From Sepioteuthis lessoniana (lineage: Eukaryota; Mollusca; Cephalopoda; Myopsida; Loliginidae): a DNA stretch of 64,000 bases. A program made the position numbers and the translations under genes. The DNA lies in assembly GCA_963585895.1 (NCBI GenBank), contig OY757921.1, forward strand, positions 54,343,590 to 54,407,589. Reading direction: 5' to 3'. Within the stretch, counting starts at the first letter, position 1; each line of letters starts with the position of its first letter. The notes beneath the pieces are model-generated. The model did not search any database. It saw nothing but the letters and a program-made list of their open reading frames with translations, and had not been told where the DNA came from. Shown piece by piece: positions 34,330 through 45,776 of the stretch.

Positions 34330-37150
34330 AGATCTCCTTGACCAAGTTAGGACGATCATAAGGAAAGATTGGTTTTCTGACCTTGAAATCTTAGAAATAC
34401 ACCAAAAAATAAATATGGAATCAAGGCATCAAGATCCCAATACAATAATCGAAAAACCACATACTGAAAAACAAGAACACTCTAACGGAAACGAACCGCA
34501 AAATAATTAGAATCAAAACAACACTCACCGAAATCACACAGAACAAAGACTACCACAAGAAGAAGGAATGATTATATAAAATTTAAAGAAGTGTGTGTCG
34601 TAAAAGAAGACTAGATTACGATAGCTAAGAAACCGAGACTGGAAAACAGTAGGGAGAAACTAAAAAATAAACGAATTATTAACACATATCTCAACAAAAA
34701 GCATCACGGAATTAAACGAATGCAGAAGCGAAGTTAGTCGGTGATAAAATCAATGTTCCCCTAAAACACACGAACACAAATTCAAAACCTGGATGGGAAA
34801 TTTGACTGAAAACGCAAATAAGAAATCTACGTCAACAAGCAAAAATGATAAAACTGAGGAGAAACAGGGGAACATGTTGAGACGAAAAGAAAAAAAACTC
34901 AACAAGTAAAACAAACAATACAACCCGAGGAAATAAATCAGAAGGTACTGACGAAAGAAGGAAGGCTAAAAAGATATTGAGACAGGATAAAACAATACTA
35001 AAAAAACAGGACATTCCAAAACAACAAAAAATTCAAGCAGCAAGTGGGGGTGAATTCACCAACGCTTACCAATAACCGGATTACAAGTAAGCAAACAATT
35101 TTGGAGCAAAATATGTGAACGAAGAAAACCTAACAGAAAAGGCGAATGGATAAGCAACATGAGAAAAGAGTTGGAAGGACTAGAAAAAGAACCGAAGGCG
35201 AAAATACAGCTCAATTCACACAGAGCGACACTCCAAAATGTTCCAAATTGGAAAGCGCATGGTTAGTGATTTAAAAAAATTAACTTCCTCCATGACAAAC
35301 AGGCTATCGAAAAGAATTGATACCTACAGGACATACTCAAATCGATAACAAAAGAAAAGACATTTCTGAATCAAAAAGACCTCCAAAAATGACCCCCTCA
35401 ACATCTTCAGACCCATAACGTGCCTACCGATGATGAGGAAAATACGATTGGCACAAATTAGGGAGGCGATATACGATTCGCTAAAAAGCCACGGGCTGTT
35501 AACCGACGAACAGAAAGGATGTAAGTGGACCAGAGATACAGTAGATCTACAATAGATTGATCTGCACATCCCGAAGGAGAGTAAGATTTGAAGGAAACAC
35601 CTAGGTATGTGGTTGATGGATCGCAAAAAGGCATACTATATGGTCCTGCAAAGCTGGGTTATAGACTGTCCCAAAATGTACCAAATATAGGGTGAAGTAA
35701 TAAAGTTTATCGAAAATACCGGGGAAAACTGGAGAGTCGAACTGACAGCAGGAAGAAAAAAGCTTAACTGAGGTGAAAATTCATAATGGGATCTTCCAGG
35801 GAGATGTACTATCACCATTACTATTTGTAGTCGTGATGATGCCACAAAATCATATACTTAGGAAATACCCAGGCGGATACAAACTTTGTAAATCACAATA
35901 ATAGATCAATCCCCTACATGGACGACATTAAACACTTTGCAAAAAATGTTAAAGTATTGGAAAACTTCATAAAAGCAGTGAGAATATACAGTCAAGATAG
36001 AAGCATATAAAAATGAGCCATGCTAATAATAAGAAGCGGAAGATGGCATATGGCAGAAGGAACTGAACACCAAATCAAGACAAAATCAAAACGCTCGGAA
36101 GAAAAGAAAACTACAAATACTCGGAAATATTAAAAGTGGACACGATTAAACATGCGGTGATGATAGCAAAATAAAAAAAAGAATACCTCAGGAGAATGAG
36201 AAAACGACTCGAAGACAAGCTATATTGCCAAAATCTTGTCAAAAGAAATCAATCCCTGGGCTGTCCCCCTTGTAAGGTACTCGGGGCCATTCTTGAAGTG
36301 GATCAGAGAATGGCTCCAACAAGAAAACTAATGACGATGTATTAGGCCATACATCCACTGATGACGTTGACAGACTGTATGAGCCAAGAAAAAAAGGAGG
36401 AAGAGAACTTACCAGCATTCACCATAGCGCCGATCCATCTCTACGATGACAAGAAGACTACATAAAAAACCGCGGCGGAAGACTGGTTACAGTCATCAGA
36501 AACAATACAGATAACACAAGCATCAACAGAACTAAAATAATAAAAAAATTAGAATAAAAACAACTGTATGGACATTTCAAGCGACAAATAAGCAAAATTT
36601 AACACGGGACGACTTGGACATCGCTAAGAAAGGGAAACCTTGAGAGAGAAACATAATCTCTCTTAATAGTAACACAAAACAATGCCATAATGACTATGTC
36701 AAAGCAAGAATAAACGAGACACAACAAAATAACAGATGTAGACTATGTGGTGATACGCAATAAATTCGCGCAGACAGAGTATAAGACTAGACACGGCTTG
36801 ATTGGGGAGGTAATTCACTGGAAATTGTGCAAGAAATTTAAATTTGACCATACGAACAAATGGTATAAGAACAACCGCCATGGAAATTTAGAGGCACAAA
36901 CTTCTCTAGGATTTTGAGATAAAAACGGGCCATCTAATCTCGGCCAGAAGACCAGACTTAGTGATAGTCAACAAAAAAGAGATTATGCGAATAGTGGACT
37001 TTGCCGTTGCGGCTAACCACAGAGTAAAACTGATGGAAGTGGAAATAAAAGATAAATACCTGGACCTTGGTTATGAATTGAAAATTCCATCGTGGATGAA
37101 AGTGACCCCCCCCCGATTCATCAACTTCTTCAAACCATTTCACTTCTTGG
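34330..37150 (+). mobile_element. R2/R4-like LINE copy D, most complete across the ORF
   Basis: It starts near DQVRTI-like sequence (about 34340) and runs to the C-terminal endonuclease. Landmarks in order: EINQKVLTKEGRLK linker (about 34930), HDRLALEM-like segment (about 35285), remains of NNYRPITC (about 35400), DEQKGC (about 35503), YMDDIKHFAKN with the YMDD box (35915-35926), AVRIYSQD (about 35970), a C-x2-C knuckle start CRLCGD (about 36718), EYKTRHGLIGEVIHWKLCKK (about 36773), and RPDLVIVNKKE followed by IVDFAVAANHRV (about 36950-37025). This last is the PD-(D/E)xK-like endonuclease motif that replaces APE in R2/R4-type elements. The His-Cys half of the zinc knuckle is deleted. Stops and frameshifts are frequent, so it is inactive. 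Confidence 0.85.
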
Positions 37151-37667
37151 CCGGTGATCAACTAGTGGTTCCGATAGGGGCATCGCACATTTCTTCATAG
37201 CTACAAGAAATACAATCAAGGGAGTGTGAGGAAAGAACAAAGAACGAACGTACAATATGCTTGGGTTAATTCAAGCGCAAGAAGAGAAGTTATGTAACAT
37301 TGCAGTCCCTATGTGCATATGTAGACTAAAGCTAGCGTGGATTTCTTGCGAAATTTCTATAAAGCTACTAGGAATGCCAACCCATCTTGATCGGTCTTTC
37401 CTCACTGTTCTGGACCCTATCTCATGCCAACTGGTCTCTCTGCTGTCCGGTGTCGACTGGCAACTCGCGTCACCCTTCGCCAACTGCCTTCTTCTCAGTC
37501 CCTTTGTCTCACCCTCTGACTGGTGTTCCCTTCCTACTTCCGGTCACGCCGAGATCTCTAGTCCAAACCCTTTGTATGGTTTCGCGCCAAAACAGACAAA
37601 GGTATCTTCTGCTTGGTGGACCACCTACATAGTGTTACAATACAAAAATCTTTTAGAATGTTAGTTT
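37151..37667. other. Pyrimidine-rich unassigned segment, possible LTR piece
   Basis: The C/T-rich block 37380-37560 ends in ACATAGTGTTACA (about 37627-37639). Read in reverse this starts TGTAACACTATG, a common style of gypsy LTR start. There is no partner repeat in the window. The frame 37257-37664 has no recognisable domain. Confidence 0.3.
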
Positions 37668-37831
37668 ATACATCCTTGCTTAACACTCACCAATATAAGG
37701 TACGTATCAGGGGTAAAATGGAGCAATCTAGGGAAAGGGATAGCGCCCTCCCCTACACCTTGGTGTCGTAGCTATTGAAAAGGAACCTTCAGGTCACCCT
37801 CGACTACGGTCGCCCTCGACTACGGTTGCCA
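37668..37831 (+). mobile_element. SINE-1, copy c (head lost)
   Basis: It matches the SINE-1 body at 5.74-5.88 kb and 48.25-48.36 kb: 'ttgcttaacactcac', 'aaaatggagcaatctaggg' and 'tagctattgaaaaggaac'. The tRNA-like head is absent. A small duplication of 'gccctcgactacgg' type lies at its end. Confidence 0.7.
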
Positions 37832-38819
37832 ACTTTTATGAGTACTGTAATATGCTTTTTATACAAGTATAATTTTGTAATTAAGCTGAACAATGATATA
37901 AAAATTATAATTCTAACATGAACTTTGATTTCATAAAAGAAATCTTTTACTTAACCGTTCAAATTGTTCACGATGAATATTAAGTTCAGTCGTCAGAATC
38001 AAAAAATAGAGAGATAATGTTTTTTTTTTTAAATAATAATAATTCGATGGAGTTTAAAATATGAACGACCTTTCAGGAATCGAAAAATATAACGAACATT
38101 GTGCCGTATGTGAATGTAATAAACAGAGGCTGCTGGTTACTGATATTCCAACTAATCAACGTCAAATACCCGTAAATAATACACGTATGTTTTAGACTAT
38201 TTATTGTTAAAATCAGATTTTGAAATTCTTCATTTTGAAGACTTCATGATAAAACCAAAAAACCCTAAACTAAATAGCAATCGATATACATAGTGCTTAG
38301 AATAACATTTTGCTTACATACCTTCTCATACGTTATATCATCATTGCGAAGACATGCTATAGATTTATATTGCGAGTGACTAAAAGGTTATCACCCTGAT
38401 CCCGATGGCGGAAATGAAACGTCAGAATATTAGTCACAAGAACACTTACGCTTATTTCCAAGTGTTACATTCTCTCTTTGACTAGTCTCCAAAGGAGACT
38501 AAGTATATCTTTTCCCAGTTAATGGATAACTGTTCCTATATAAGAAGTTGCACCTCATCCAAATGGACGCAGTTACACTAGGTCCCAGCTGTTTGACTTT
38601 TTACTTCAAAAGCTAGAAATCGTTTCTCTTGAATCCTACGTGACTGCCTGAAGCTAATAAATAATAAACCTTTTCAATTTTCATTCTTTCAAAACATTTC
38701 TTTTGGCAGTAAATCATTTTATCTGTTGCCTGTAAATAATGACCACACAAATACCTGATAATAATAATTATAATAGTAATTGCTATGATCCTCAAAGAAA
38801 GCAAAATAAAACGAAAAAA
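37832..38819. other. Unassigned AT-rich stretch
   Basis: No gene was found. A perfect small hairpin TAGTCTCC-aaa-GGAGACTA lies at 38483-38501. Confidence 0.55.
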
Positions 38820-39161
38820 TGTAGCAATGGCGTGGATTGATCATCCAGACTACGGCATTATTAGTATTGGCCAGAATACTGTTCAGAGTCCTCGAGACTT
38901 GCTTTTACTCAGACTCTAGTAGAAGACCATGAGCTAATGCTGGTGTGAAAAACTCTCAAAGCAGTTATTTGACAATGATGATACTAATAAGAGGATGAGC
39001 AGAGACCTTTCAGATGACAACATTATTAACATCGGCCTGAATATCGAGATGGGTTCTGGAGACATGAAAAACTCAATATCACTCAGACTCCAGTGGAAAA
39101 CCATCGCTGTGGTGAAAAATCTCATAGGGAAAATAATAATAATAATAATAATAATAATAAT
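38820..39161 (+). mobile_element. R2/R4-like LINE 3' end, doubled, with (AAT)n tail
   Basis: It contains two successive remnants of the family's C-terminal end: 'gagtcctcgagac...actcagactc' (38886-38920) and 'ggttctggagacatg...actcagactccagtgg' (39051-39096, LRLQWKTIAVVKNL). The second ends in a (AAT)n tail at 39130-39161. A short 'gatgatactaataag' run between the two could be the tail of the first. Confidence 0.65.
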
Positions 39162-39649
39162 CAAATATCTGAATGTGTACTGAGACTAAATAATTCTTCA
39201 GAACCGCTCGTTGGGTACAAGGTTAGTAGTAATTGCTCTTTAAAAACACTTGATTTTCGGTAACTTGTAAAATCTTTTGGTGAATTATTGTTATATTTTA
39301 ACTGAAGAGTGTTACTAATCGGCTAAATGTTTTTACCTGATGCGATTATCTCGAGCTAACAGAAGAACTGTTTAAATTTAACTCCTCACCTTCTATATTG
39401 CTCACCGACTTTCTCAATTGATAGAGGCCGGTATTTCGCCAGAAAATCGTCAAAAATCTCATGGAACAGAAAATCACCAGCACATTTAGAACTAGTTTAA
39501 GTATAAGATATTACCATTAAGCTGGCATGGAAAATTTTTTAAGCAGTCCACTTTTTAGCTTGGGAAATGAAATAAGAAAATCGCAGGACAACTTAGTTTA
39601 AATATACTTCCTGGTTGAATAATTTTTATGAACAGTCAATATGACTGTT
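39162..39649. other. Unassigned AT-rich stretch
   Basis: No recognisable feature. Confidence 0.5.
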
Positions 39650-41500
39650 CTCGGTTACATCTATATCAGGTGCGCAGATCAAAAACAACCCCAGGGTCTG
39701 GTATAGCTACTATATACAACCCATGATAAGAATGTCCAATCTCAATATTACAAAACGTGGGACCCAGGCAACAGACTTGGGTGTCATGATCGGCAGGTGC
39801 TCTCCTGATAGCCAGCATGGGAGATCCAATCGTCATCCTGCGAATGTTGACTGTTCTCTTTTCAGGTACATGAATGACGACATTAGCAACCACAACGATC
39901 AAAGACCAAAACGCAAAACATGGACCAAGGAAGACAATCAACCTGCACTACACTGCTATTTTAGGAGCAACCCTTCACAAAGGGGATATAGGAAAATAAT
40001 GATAGAGATCTGGCAAGAATGTGCTAGTTTTCAGACAACAAGCCAAAGGTTTGCCGATCAAGTTAGAACAATAATAAAAAAAAGGTATGGTTTTCTGACC
40101 TTGAAATACTCGAAATACAAGAGAGAACACAGACGAAATACAATACAATTCAAAACACATCAAGTGGCGCTAACCAAAAACAACATATCAGAAATGAACT
40201 CTTGAAAATGAATACGTCACAGTACCAAGTAACCCTACAGAAACATTATCACAAGAACAACAGATAAATCTAGAAAACCTAAAAAGAATTGTGAAAAGAA
40301 TTAAGAAACATAGAATGGAGAACACTTAAAACAGAAACAAACAAAATAAATCAAATACTACCTTACATATCAACAAATAATATAACAGAGTTAAATGAAC
40401 TAATCTATACAGGGGCGAAATTAATGTGTGACAAAATTGGGGTCCCCTCAAAAAGCACGAAGAAACAGTAAAAACCAGGATGAGAAATTCTGCTGGAAAC
40501 CCAGATAAAAAATCTAGGAAAACAAGCCAAAATGGTAAAACAGAAAGATCCTGGAATATGTGGGAACAGAATGCAAAAGACAACATGAGAAAAAATAACA
40601 GTACAACTTGGGAAAATAAACCAGAAAGTTCTGGCGAAAGAAGGGATATTAAAGAGATATCTACAAAGGATAATACAATACAGACAAAACGGGACATTTC
40701 AAAACAACGAAAGAAAATTCTATCAACAACTGGGAGGGCAAGATAGAAAAACATACCAACAACCAGACGCCAAAGAAACCGAACAATTTTGGACGAAAAT
40801 ATGGCAACCGAAAAAGCATAACGAAAAGACTGAATGGATAAACGATATGGTAAGAGAACTAGAAGGACTCGAGGAAGGCTCCAAAGCGGAAATACACATC
40901 GAACTACTCAAAAAAACACTAAAAAAGATATTAAACTGGAAAACGCCGGGGCATGATGGAATACATGGATTCTGGTTCAAGAAATTCATCTCCATTCACG
41001 ACAGACTAGCACTAGAGATGAACAGATGTTTACGAGATGCGCAAATACCTGACTGGATGACCAAAGGAAAGACCACATTAATCCAAAAGGACCCATGTAA
41101 AGGAACTGCTCCAAACAATTATAGACCCATAACTTGCTTTCCGATGATGTGGAAAATATTAACAGCACAAATAAGTGAAGAGATGTACGACTTACTAACA
41201 AGCCGCGGATTGTTCCCTGACGAACAGAAAGGATGCCGCAAAGGATCCAGAGGCACAGCAGAGTTACTCTACATAGATCAACACATCCTAAATGAAAGCA
41301 GAAACAGATGAAAAAATCTAGCTATGGCCTGGATAGACTATAAAAAGGCATAATAAGTGAATGCAGCAAATTAGCACAGAAAGAGTACAAGACTAGACAC
41401 CACTGGGTGGGCAAGGTGATCCACTGGGAAATGGGCAAGAAATTTAAATTTTACCACTTGGACGAGAGAGTGAGACTGGTTCTGCACAAACCTACTGCGC
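39650..41500 (+). mobile_element. R2/R4-like LINE copy F, 5' half joined to C-terminus
   Basis: The N-terminal frame 39723-40205 reads CSLFRYMNDDISNHNDQRPK, KTWTKEDNQPALHCYFRSNP and GYRKIMIEIWQECA, a Myb/SANT-like DNA-binding segment as in R2-group elements. The linker follows with stops. The frame 40847-41311 holds TPGHDGIHGFWFKKFISIHD, DWMTKGKTTLIQKDPCKGTA, NNYRPITC, DEQKGCRKGSRG and YIDQHILNES, the RT fingers. At about 41340-41365 (WIDYKKA) the sequence jumps to the post-knuckle segment EYKTRHHWVGKVIHWEMGKK (about 41385-41445), so palm, YMDD and thumb are deleted while both flanking parts remain. The endonuclease motif is absent. Confidence 0.85.
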
Positions 41501-44500
41501 TTCAAAAAAGTCAAGCGCAACTCATCAATCAACATTTATCCCATCCTATTACCCAAAGTCCTTTGACGACGGGCGAGAGACGAAGCGACAGGTTTGAGCA
41601 CACTGGAAGTCGCAACCGCAGACCTGCACACAGGCGACTTAAGCTATATGGTCGCTCCTTACTGACTGGAGTATAAGTAATGTTTGGCAGCCGTCTGAGT
41701 GTCTAATCAGCCCTCTCTAGGACAGCATTGCTCACCTTCGCAGCATGGGGAACGGGCTAGAAAAGTTGCCCCCAAAATTGCCTGCTCTACTTTACTCTTG
41801 CCGGCTTACTGCAATCGACGGGGAATGCTCTCAGTGCGGTAGAAACAAGAAAGCAAAAAATACCTCTGAACATTGCCGCGTGGAAAACGCACGCTCATTG
41901 ACCGGGACGACACAGAAAAACCTCATAGACGTGCCGCTCTTATCGCTTCTGAATTTGCCAGGTACAAAATTGACATTGCTGCCTTTAGTGAGGCCAGGCT
42001 GGCAGGCAAAAGAAAGCTGAATGAGAAGAGTTCTGGCTATTCTTTTTTCTGGAGCGGACATGCACCTGATGATAATCCCGAAGCCGTTGTGGGCAATGCC
42101 ATCAAGACTTTGCTCGTAGGCAAGTTAGCCTGTACCCCGAAATAGGTGATGACCAACGCAGATGAGACAAAAGACAAGATTTATGAAGTCTTTGAATAAA
42201 TTATCTCCACTATACCGGCTACAGACAAGCTCATCATCCTTGATGACTTTAATGCAAGATTTGGACAAGACAGCACCTCCTGGGAAGAAGTACTGGGTAT
42301 ACACGGGACCGGAAAATGCAACAGCAACGGCCTACTGCTTCTTCAGACCTGCGCCAAGCATAATCTTCAAATCACCAACACTGCATTCTGCCTCACTACT
42401 CGCAACAAGACATCCTGGATGCACCCCTCGCTCTAAGAACTGGCTTCTGATCGACTATGTCATTGTGAGTGAGGGAGATAGACGAGATGTGAGAGTCACT
42501 AAGACCGTGTATGGTGCAAAATACTGGACAGATCATCGCCTAATCCTTTCTAAACTAAGCATCAGAGTCCAGCCTAAAACAAGATGACAGGGTAAAAAAG
42601 CACCAAAGCGACTGAACATCACGAAGCTAAAAGATTTTCCAACAAAGCAATCATTTGTTGAGGCCTTAGATGAACGGCTTTTGGACGAGCAAGATGTGGA
42701 AGCAGCGTGAATCAATCTCTGGGACATCGTATATAGCACAGCTATGGAGTGTTTAGGACCATCTACCAGAAGACACAGAGACTAGTTTGATGAGAACTAT
42801 GCCGAGATCATGGACCTCATAGAGAAAAGCACGCTGCTTACCAGGTGCACTTCCATGACCCTCAGTGAACTACCAAGAAAGATGCTTTAAGGAACATTCG
42901 CAGCAATGTTCAGCCCAAACTGCGCAAAATCCAAGATTCCGGGTCGAGTGCTAGAGCTGATGAAATCCAAGGTTACGCAGACAAGAATGACATGAAAAAC
43001 TTTTATAGCAGTCTGAAGGGGGTCTAAGGTCCCACCAGTGCCGGCTCTACTCCGCTTCTGTGAGCAGATGGTATCAAGCTCATATCAGAGAAGAACAATT
43101 TCCTGGAGAGCTGGGCTGAGCATTTCGACGGTATACAAAACTGGCCATCTTCTGTCAACGACAAGGCCATTGATCGACTGCCTCAAGTCCTAGTGAAAGA
43201 GTTATTCAATGTCACTCCAACTCTGGGGGAAGCTCAGATGGCTATCCATCAACTATCCAGCGACAAATCACCCGGATCTGACTCAATTACTGCGGAAATC
43301 TATAAGGAGGGTGGATCAGCGCTGACAGCTAAACTTCTGACCCTCATTCAGCTTATATGGGTGAAAGAACAACTACTGCCAGACTTCAATGACGCCTCCA
43401 TCATCCATATCTACAACGGAAAGGGAACTGACAGGCATGCAATAATCACTGCAGAATTGCCTTACTTTCAATTTCAGGCAAGATCCTTCTAAATCGCCTC
43501 AGCAACCATTTCGAACATGGACTCTTACCGGAGAATAAATGCGGCTTCTGTAAGGAACGTGAAACTGCTGACATGGTGTTTGCTGCAAGACAGTTGCAAG
43601 AGAAGTGTCAGGAATAGAACATAAGTCTACTCGACTTATGTTGATCTGACCAAGGCATTTTACATGGTCAGCAGAGATGGCCTTTGGAGAATCATGGCAA
43701 AATAAGGCTGCCTCGAAAAATTCATCACCATCGTTAGACAATTCCATGATGGCATGCATGCATTAATGCAAAGGGTGCAAGACAATGGAGAAAGCTCCGT
43801 AGCCTTTCCCATAACAAATGGGGTTAAGCGGGGACGTGTCCTTGCCTCTACTCTTTTCAGTTTTCTACGATGCTGTTTGATGCATCTAATGACTCGGATA
43901 ATGGAAACGACATTCGATACCGCACTGACGGCTCTGTTCTCAACCTCAGAAGGCATCAAGCAAATACCAAGGTGAAGACTGATATCGTCAACGAGTTTCT
44001 GTTCGCCAACGACTGTGCACTGAGCGTTACTACCAAAGCCAACATGTAAAACAGTGTTGAGAAGTTCTCAACAACCTGGAAAATCATACGTCGAGCCCAA
44101 GATTACCATCAAGGGACAACGACTGAAGGTAGCAATAAAGTTCACCAACTTTGTCAGCGCCCTGTCTAAGTCTATCGTCATGGGTGATGAAGTGAGCACC
44201 AAACTCACAAAAGAGAGTGCCGCCTTTGGCCGACTCAGCAGGAATGTGTGAAATCGGAGAGGCATCACGGAGGTAAACAATGTTAAGGTATAACAAGGTG
44301 TCGTTCTTACCACCTTCCTTTATGGCTGTGAAACATGGACAACGTATCAACGGCATATAAAGAAACTAAACTATTTTCATACGACCAATCTGAGAAAGGT
44401 TCTCGGCATCATAAGGCAAAAACACATCCTCGACACCGAAATTTTAATTTGGGCTTCTCTTCCTAACATCTCCACCATCTTGATGCAATCACAGCTTCGT

Positions 44501-44933
44501 TGGGCTGGTCATGTCTGCATGAAAGATCACTGCCTTCCGAAGAAACTGCTCTAGGGTGAACTATCTCAGGCCAAGCGCTCCCAAAGAGGCCAGAAAAAGT
44601 CCTTCAAAGACACACTTAAGGTCTCCATGAAATCTTTCGGTAACGCCCCTAATTTCGTGGAATATCTGGGACAGAGACAAATAGCGTGAAGTTGTCAAAC
44701 GTGGAGCGAAATCTGTGAAACCAGAAGAAACTCAGCAACTGTACTGCGCAAGAAACTTAGAAAAGGCACAGCAATATCAGCCAATGCCACCCAACATTCC
44801 TAGTGGTCACTGCCCAAGACTCATCGGCGCACAGGTTGGTCTCATTAGCCATCTGTGCACTCACAGGTGCCTTCCTCAATAATAAGGTTGATCAGATGAT
44901 CCTCATCAATTACGATGGACAAAGAAGAATATC
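41500..44933 (+). mobile_element. Near full-length APE-type LINE (RTE/BovB-like), dead
   Basis: The 5' region precedes MGNGLEKLPPKLPALLYSC (41745). The endonuclease follows: RYKIDIAAFSEARLAGKRKL (about 41965), a [13 protein letters not shown] segment in which the usual GDFNAR reads DDFNAR (about 42230-42270), LIDYVIVSEGDRRDVRV (about 42450), WTDHRLILSKL (about 42524). The RT then reads SSDKSPGSDSITAEIYKEGG (about 43258), CGFCKER, YVDLTKAFYMVSRDGLWRI (about 43630-43690; the residue after AF is Tyr instead of Asp) and FLFANDCALS (43995-44025, the catalytic FADD box mutated to FAND). The C-terminus reads YGCETWTTYQRHIKKLNYFH, LRWAGHVCMKDHCLPKKLL and a zinc-finger-like end near 44800-44870. It ends near GATGGAC at 44927-44933. 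Many frameshifts and stops. Confidence 0.88.
43995..44025 (+). pseudogene. Mutated RT catalytic box (FAND)
   Basis: The codons TTC GCC AAC GAC encode FAND where active non-LTR reverse transcriptases have F/Y-A-D-D. Loss of the first Asp removes a metal ligand, so even with frames repaired this copy would lack RT activity. Confidence 0.8.
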
Positions 44934-45668
44934 TCTTTTCGGTTTAACATAGTTTGTCTATATGCCGTTTTGTGCTGTTATTAGAAGAGATACAGTTTCT
45001 CTCTTAGTTACTCTTTCTTACCTCTGTCCAAGTTTTCTCGTGTGAAATTTCGCTTGTTTTTGCTTGAAATATTCATGCAGATTTTTTTCTTACCATTTTT
45101 GTTTTCTAGTTATTGCTGTTCAGTTGACCCTTGCGTTATTTGTGTTGTTTCTGGCGCTGTAATTAGTTATTCTTTGCTCTTTGGTATGTAGTTCTCGAGT
45201 TGTCGTATCAATATATCGATGCCATCTTTAATGCTGGCAAGACCTCTTTCTCCCTTTCTTGGCACAATAGTCAATCAACGTCATCTCTGATATGTAAGGC
45301 CTTCAGCCTCGTCATTAGATTACTTGTTCTCAGGTCCATTTTTTTAAGATCCTCTTTCGTCCACTTTATGAATGGTCCCGAGTATCTTACAAGGGGGAAG
45401 CCTAGGTGTTTGTCCTTTTAATGAGATTCTTGTCATATAGTTTAGCTTGGAGAAGTTTTCTCGTTCTCTTGAAATACTCTTTTGTGACTTTTCTTATTTC
45501 GTTTCCGCTTGTTTGATGGTTCCGCTTCCACTATTCCCAATTACTTGTAAGTTTCTATTCTCCGAGCGTTCTGATTTTTCCTAATTTGGTTGTTCGATTC
45601 CTTCCGTCATTTGTCGTTTTCCGCATCTCTTTATTAGCATGGCTCACTCTTCTATACCAAATTCCATC
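44934..45668 (-). mobile_element. R2/R4-like LINE fragment G
   Basis: On the minus strand, in broken frames, this reads the post-YMDD to thumb region: MEFGIEE-like (about 45640), an RENEKLLQAKLYDKNLIK-like segment (about 45410-45470), FIKWTKEDLKK (about 45345-45385), then a LALIASIEDGIDI-like segment (about 45195-45250). The homologous part of copy C is at 29.28-29.65 kb. It starts directly at the 3' end of the plus-strand LINE at 44933. Confidence 0.65.
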
Positions 45669-45675
45669 ACTGGGT

Positions 45676-45738
45676 ATTAAGTAACATCACAAAACCGACA
45701 ATAATAATATTATTGTCGGTTTTGTGAAGTTACTTAAT
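45676..45738. repeat. 63-bp near-perfect palindrome
   Basis: The arms 45676-45705 and 45709-45738 are reverse complements at 29 of 30 positions, separated by a 3-nt spacer. The arms contain ACAAAACCGACAATAAT and ATTATTGTCGGTTTTGT. The sequence would extrude as a cruciform or fold as a strong RNA hairpin. It sits 8 bp from a LINE fragment and 38 bp before a mariner end. Confidence 0.95.
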
Positions 45739-45776
45739 TTTAATGATATACCTACGTCATGTTAGTTTTAAAGATA

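Noticed and set aside
38483-38501. Transcription terminator-like hairpin
   Set aside because: The 8-bp stem is perfect, but there is no gene upstream, and such short stems are expected by chance over 64 kb.
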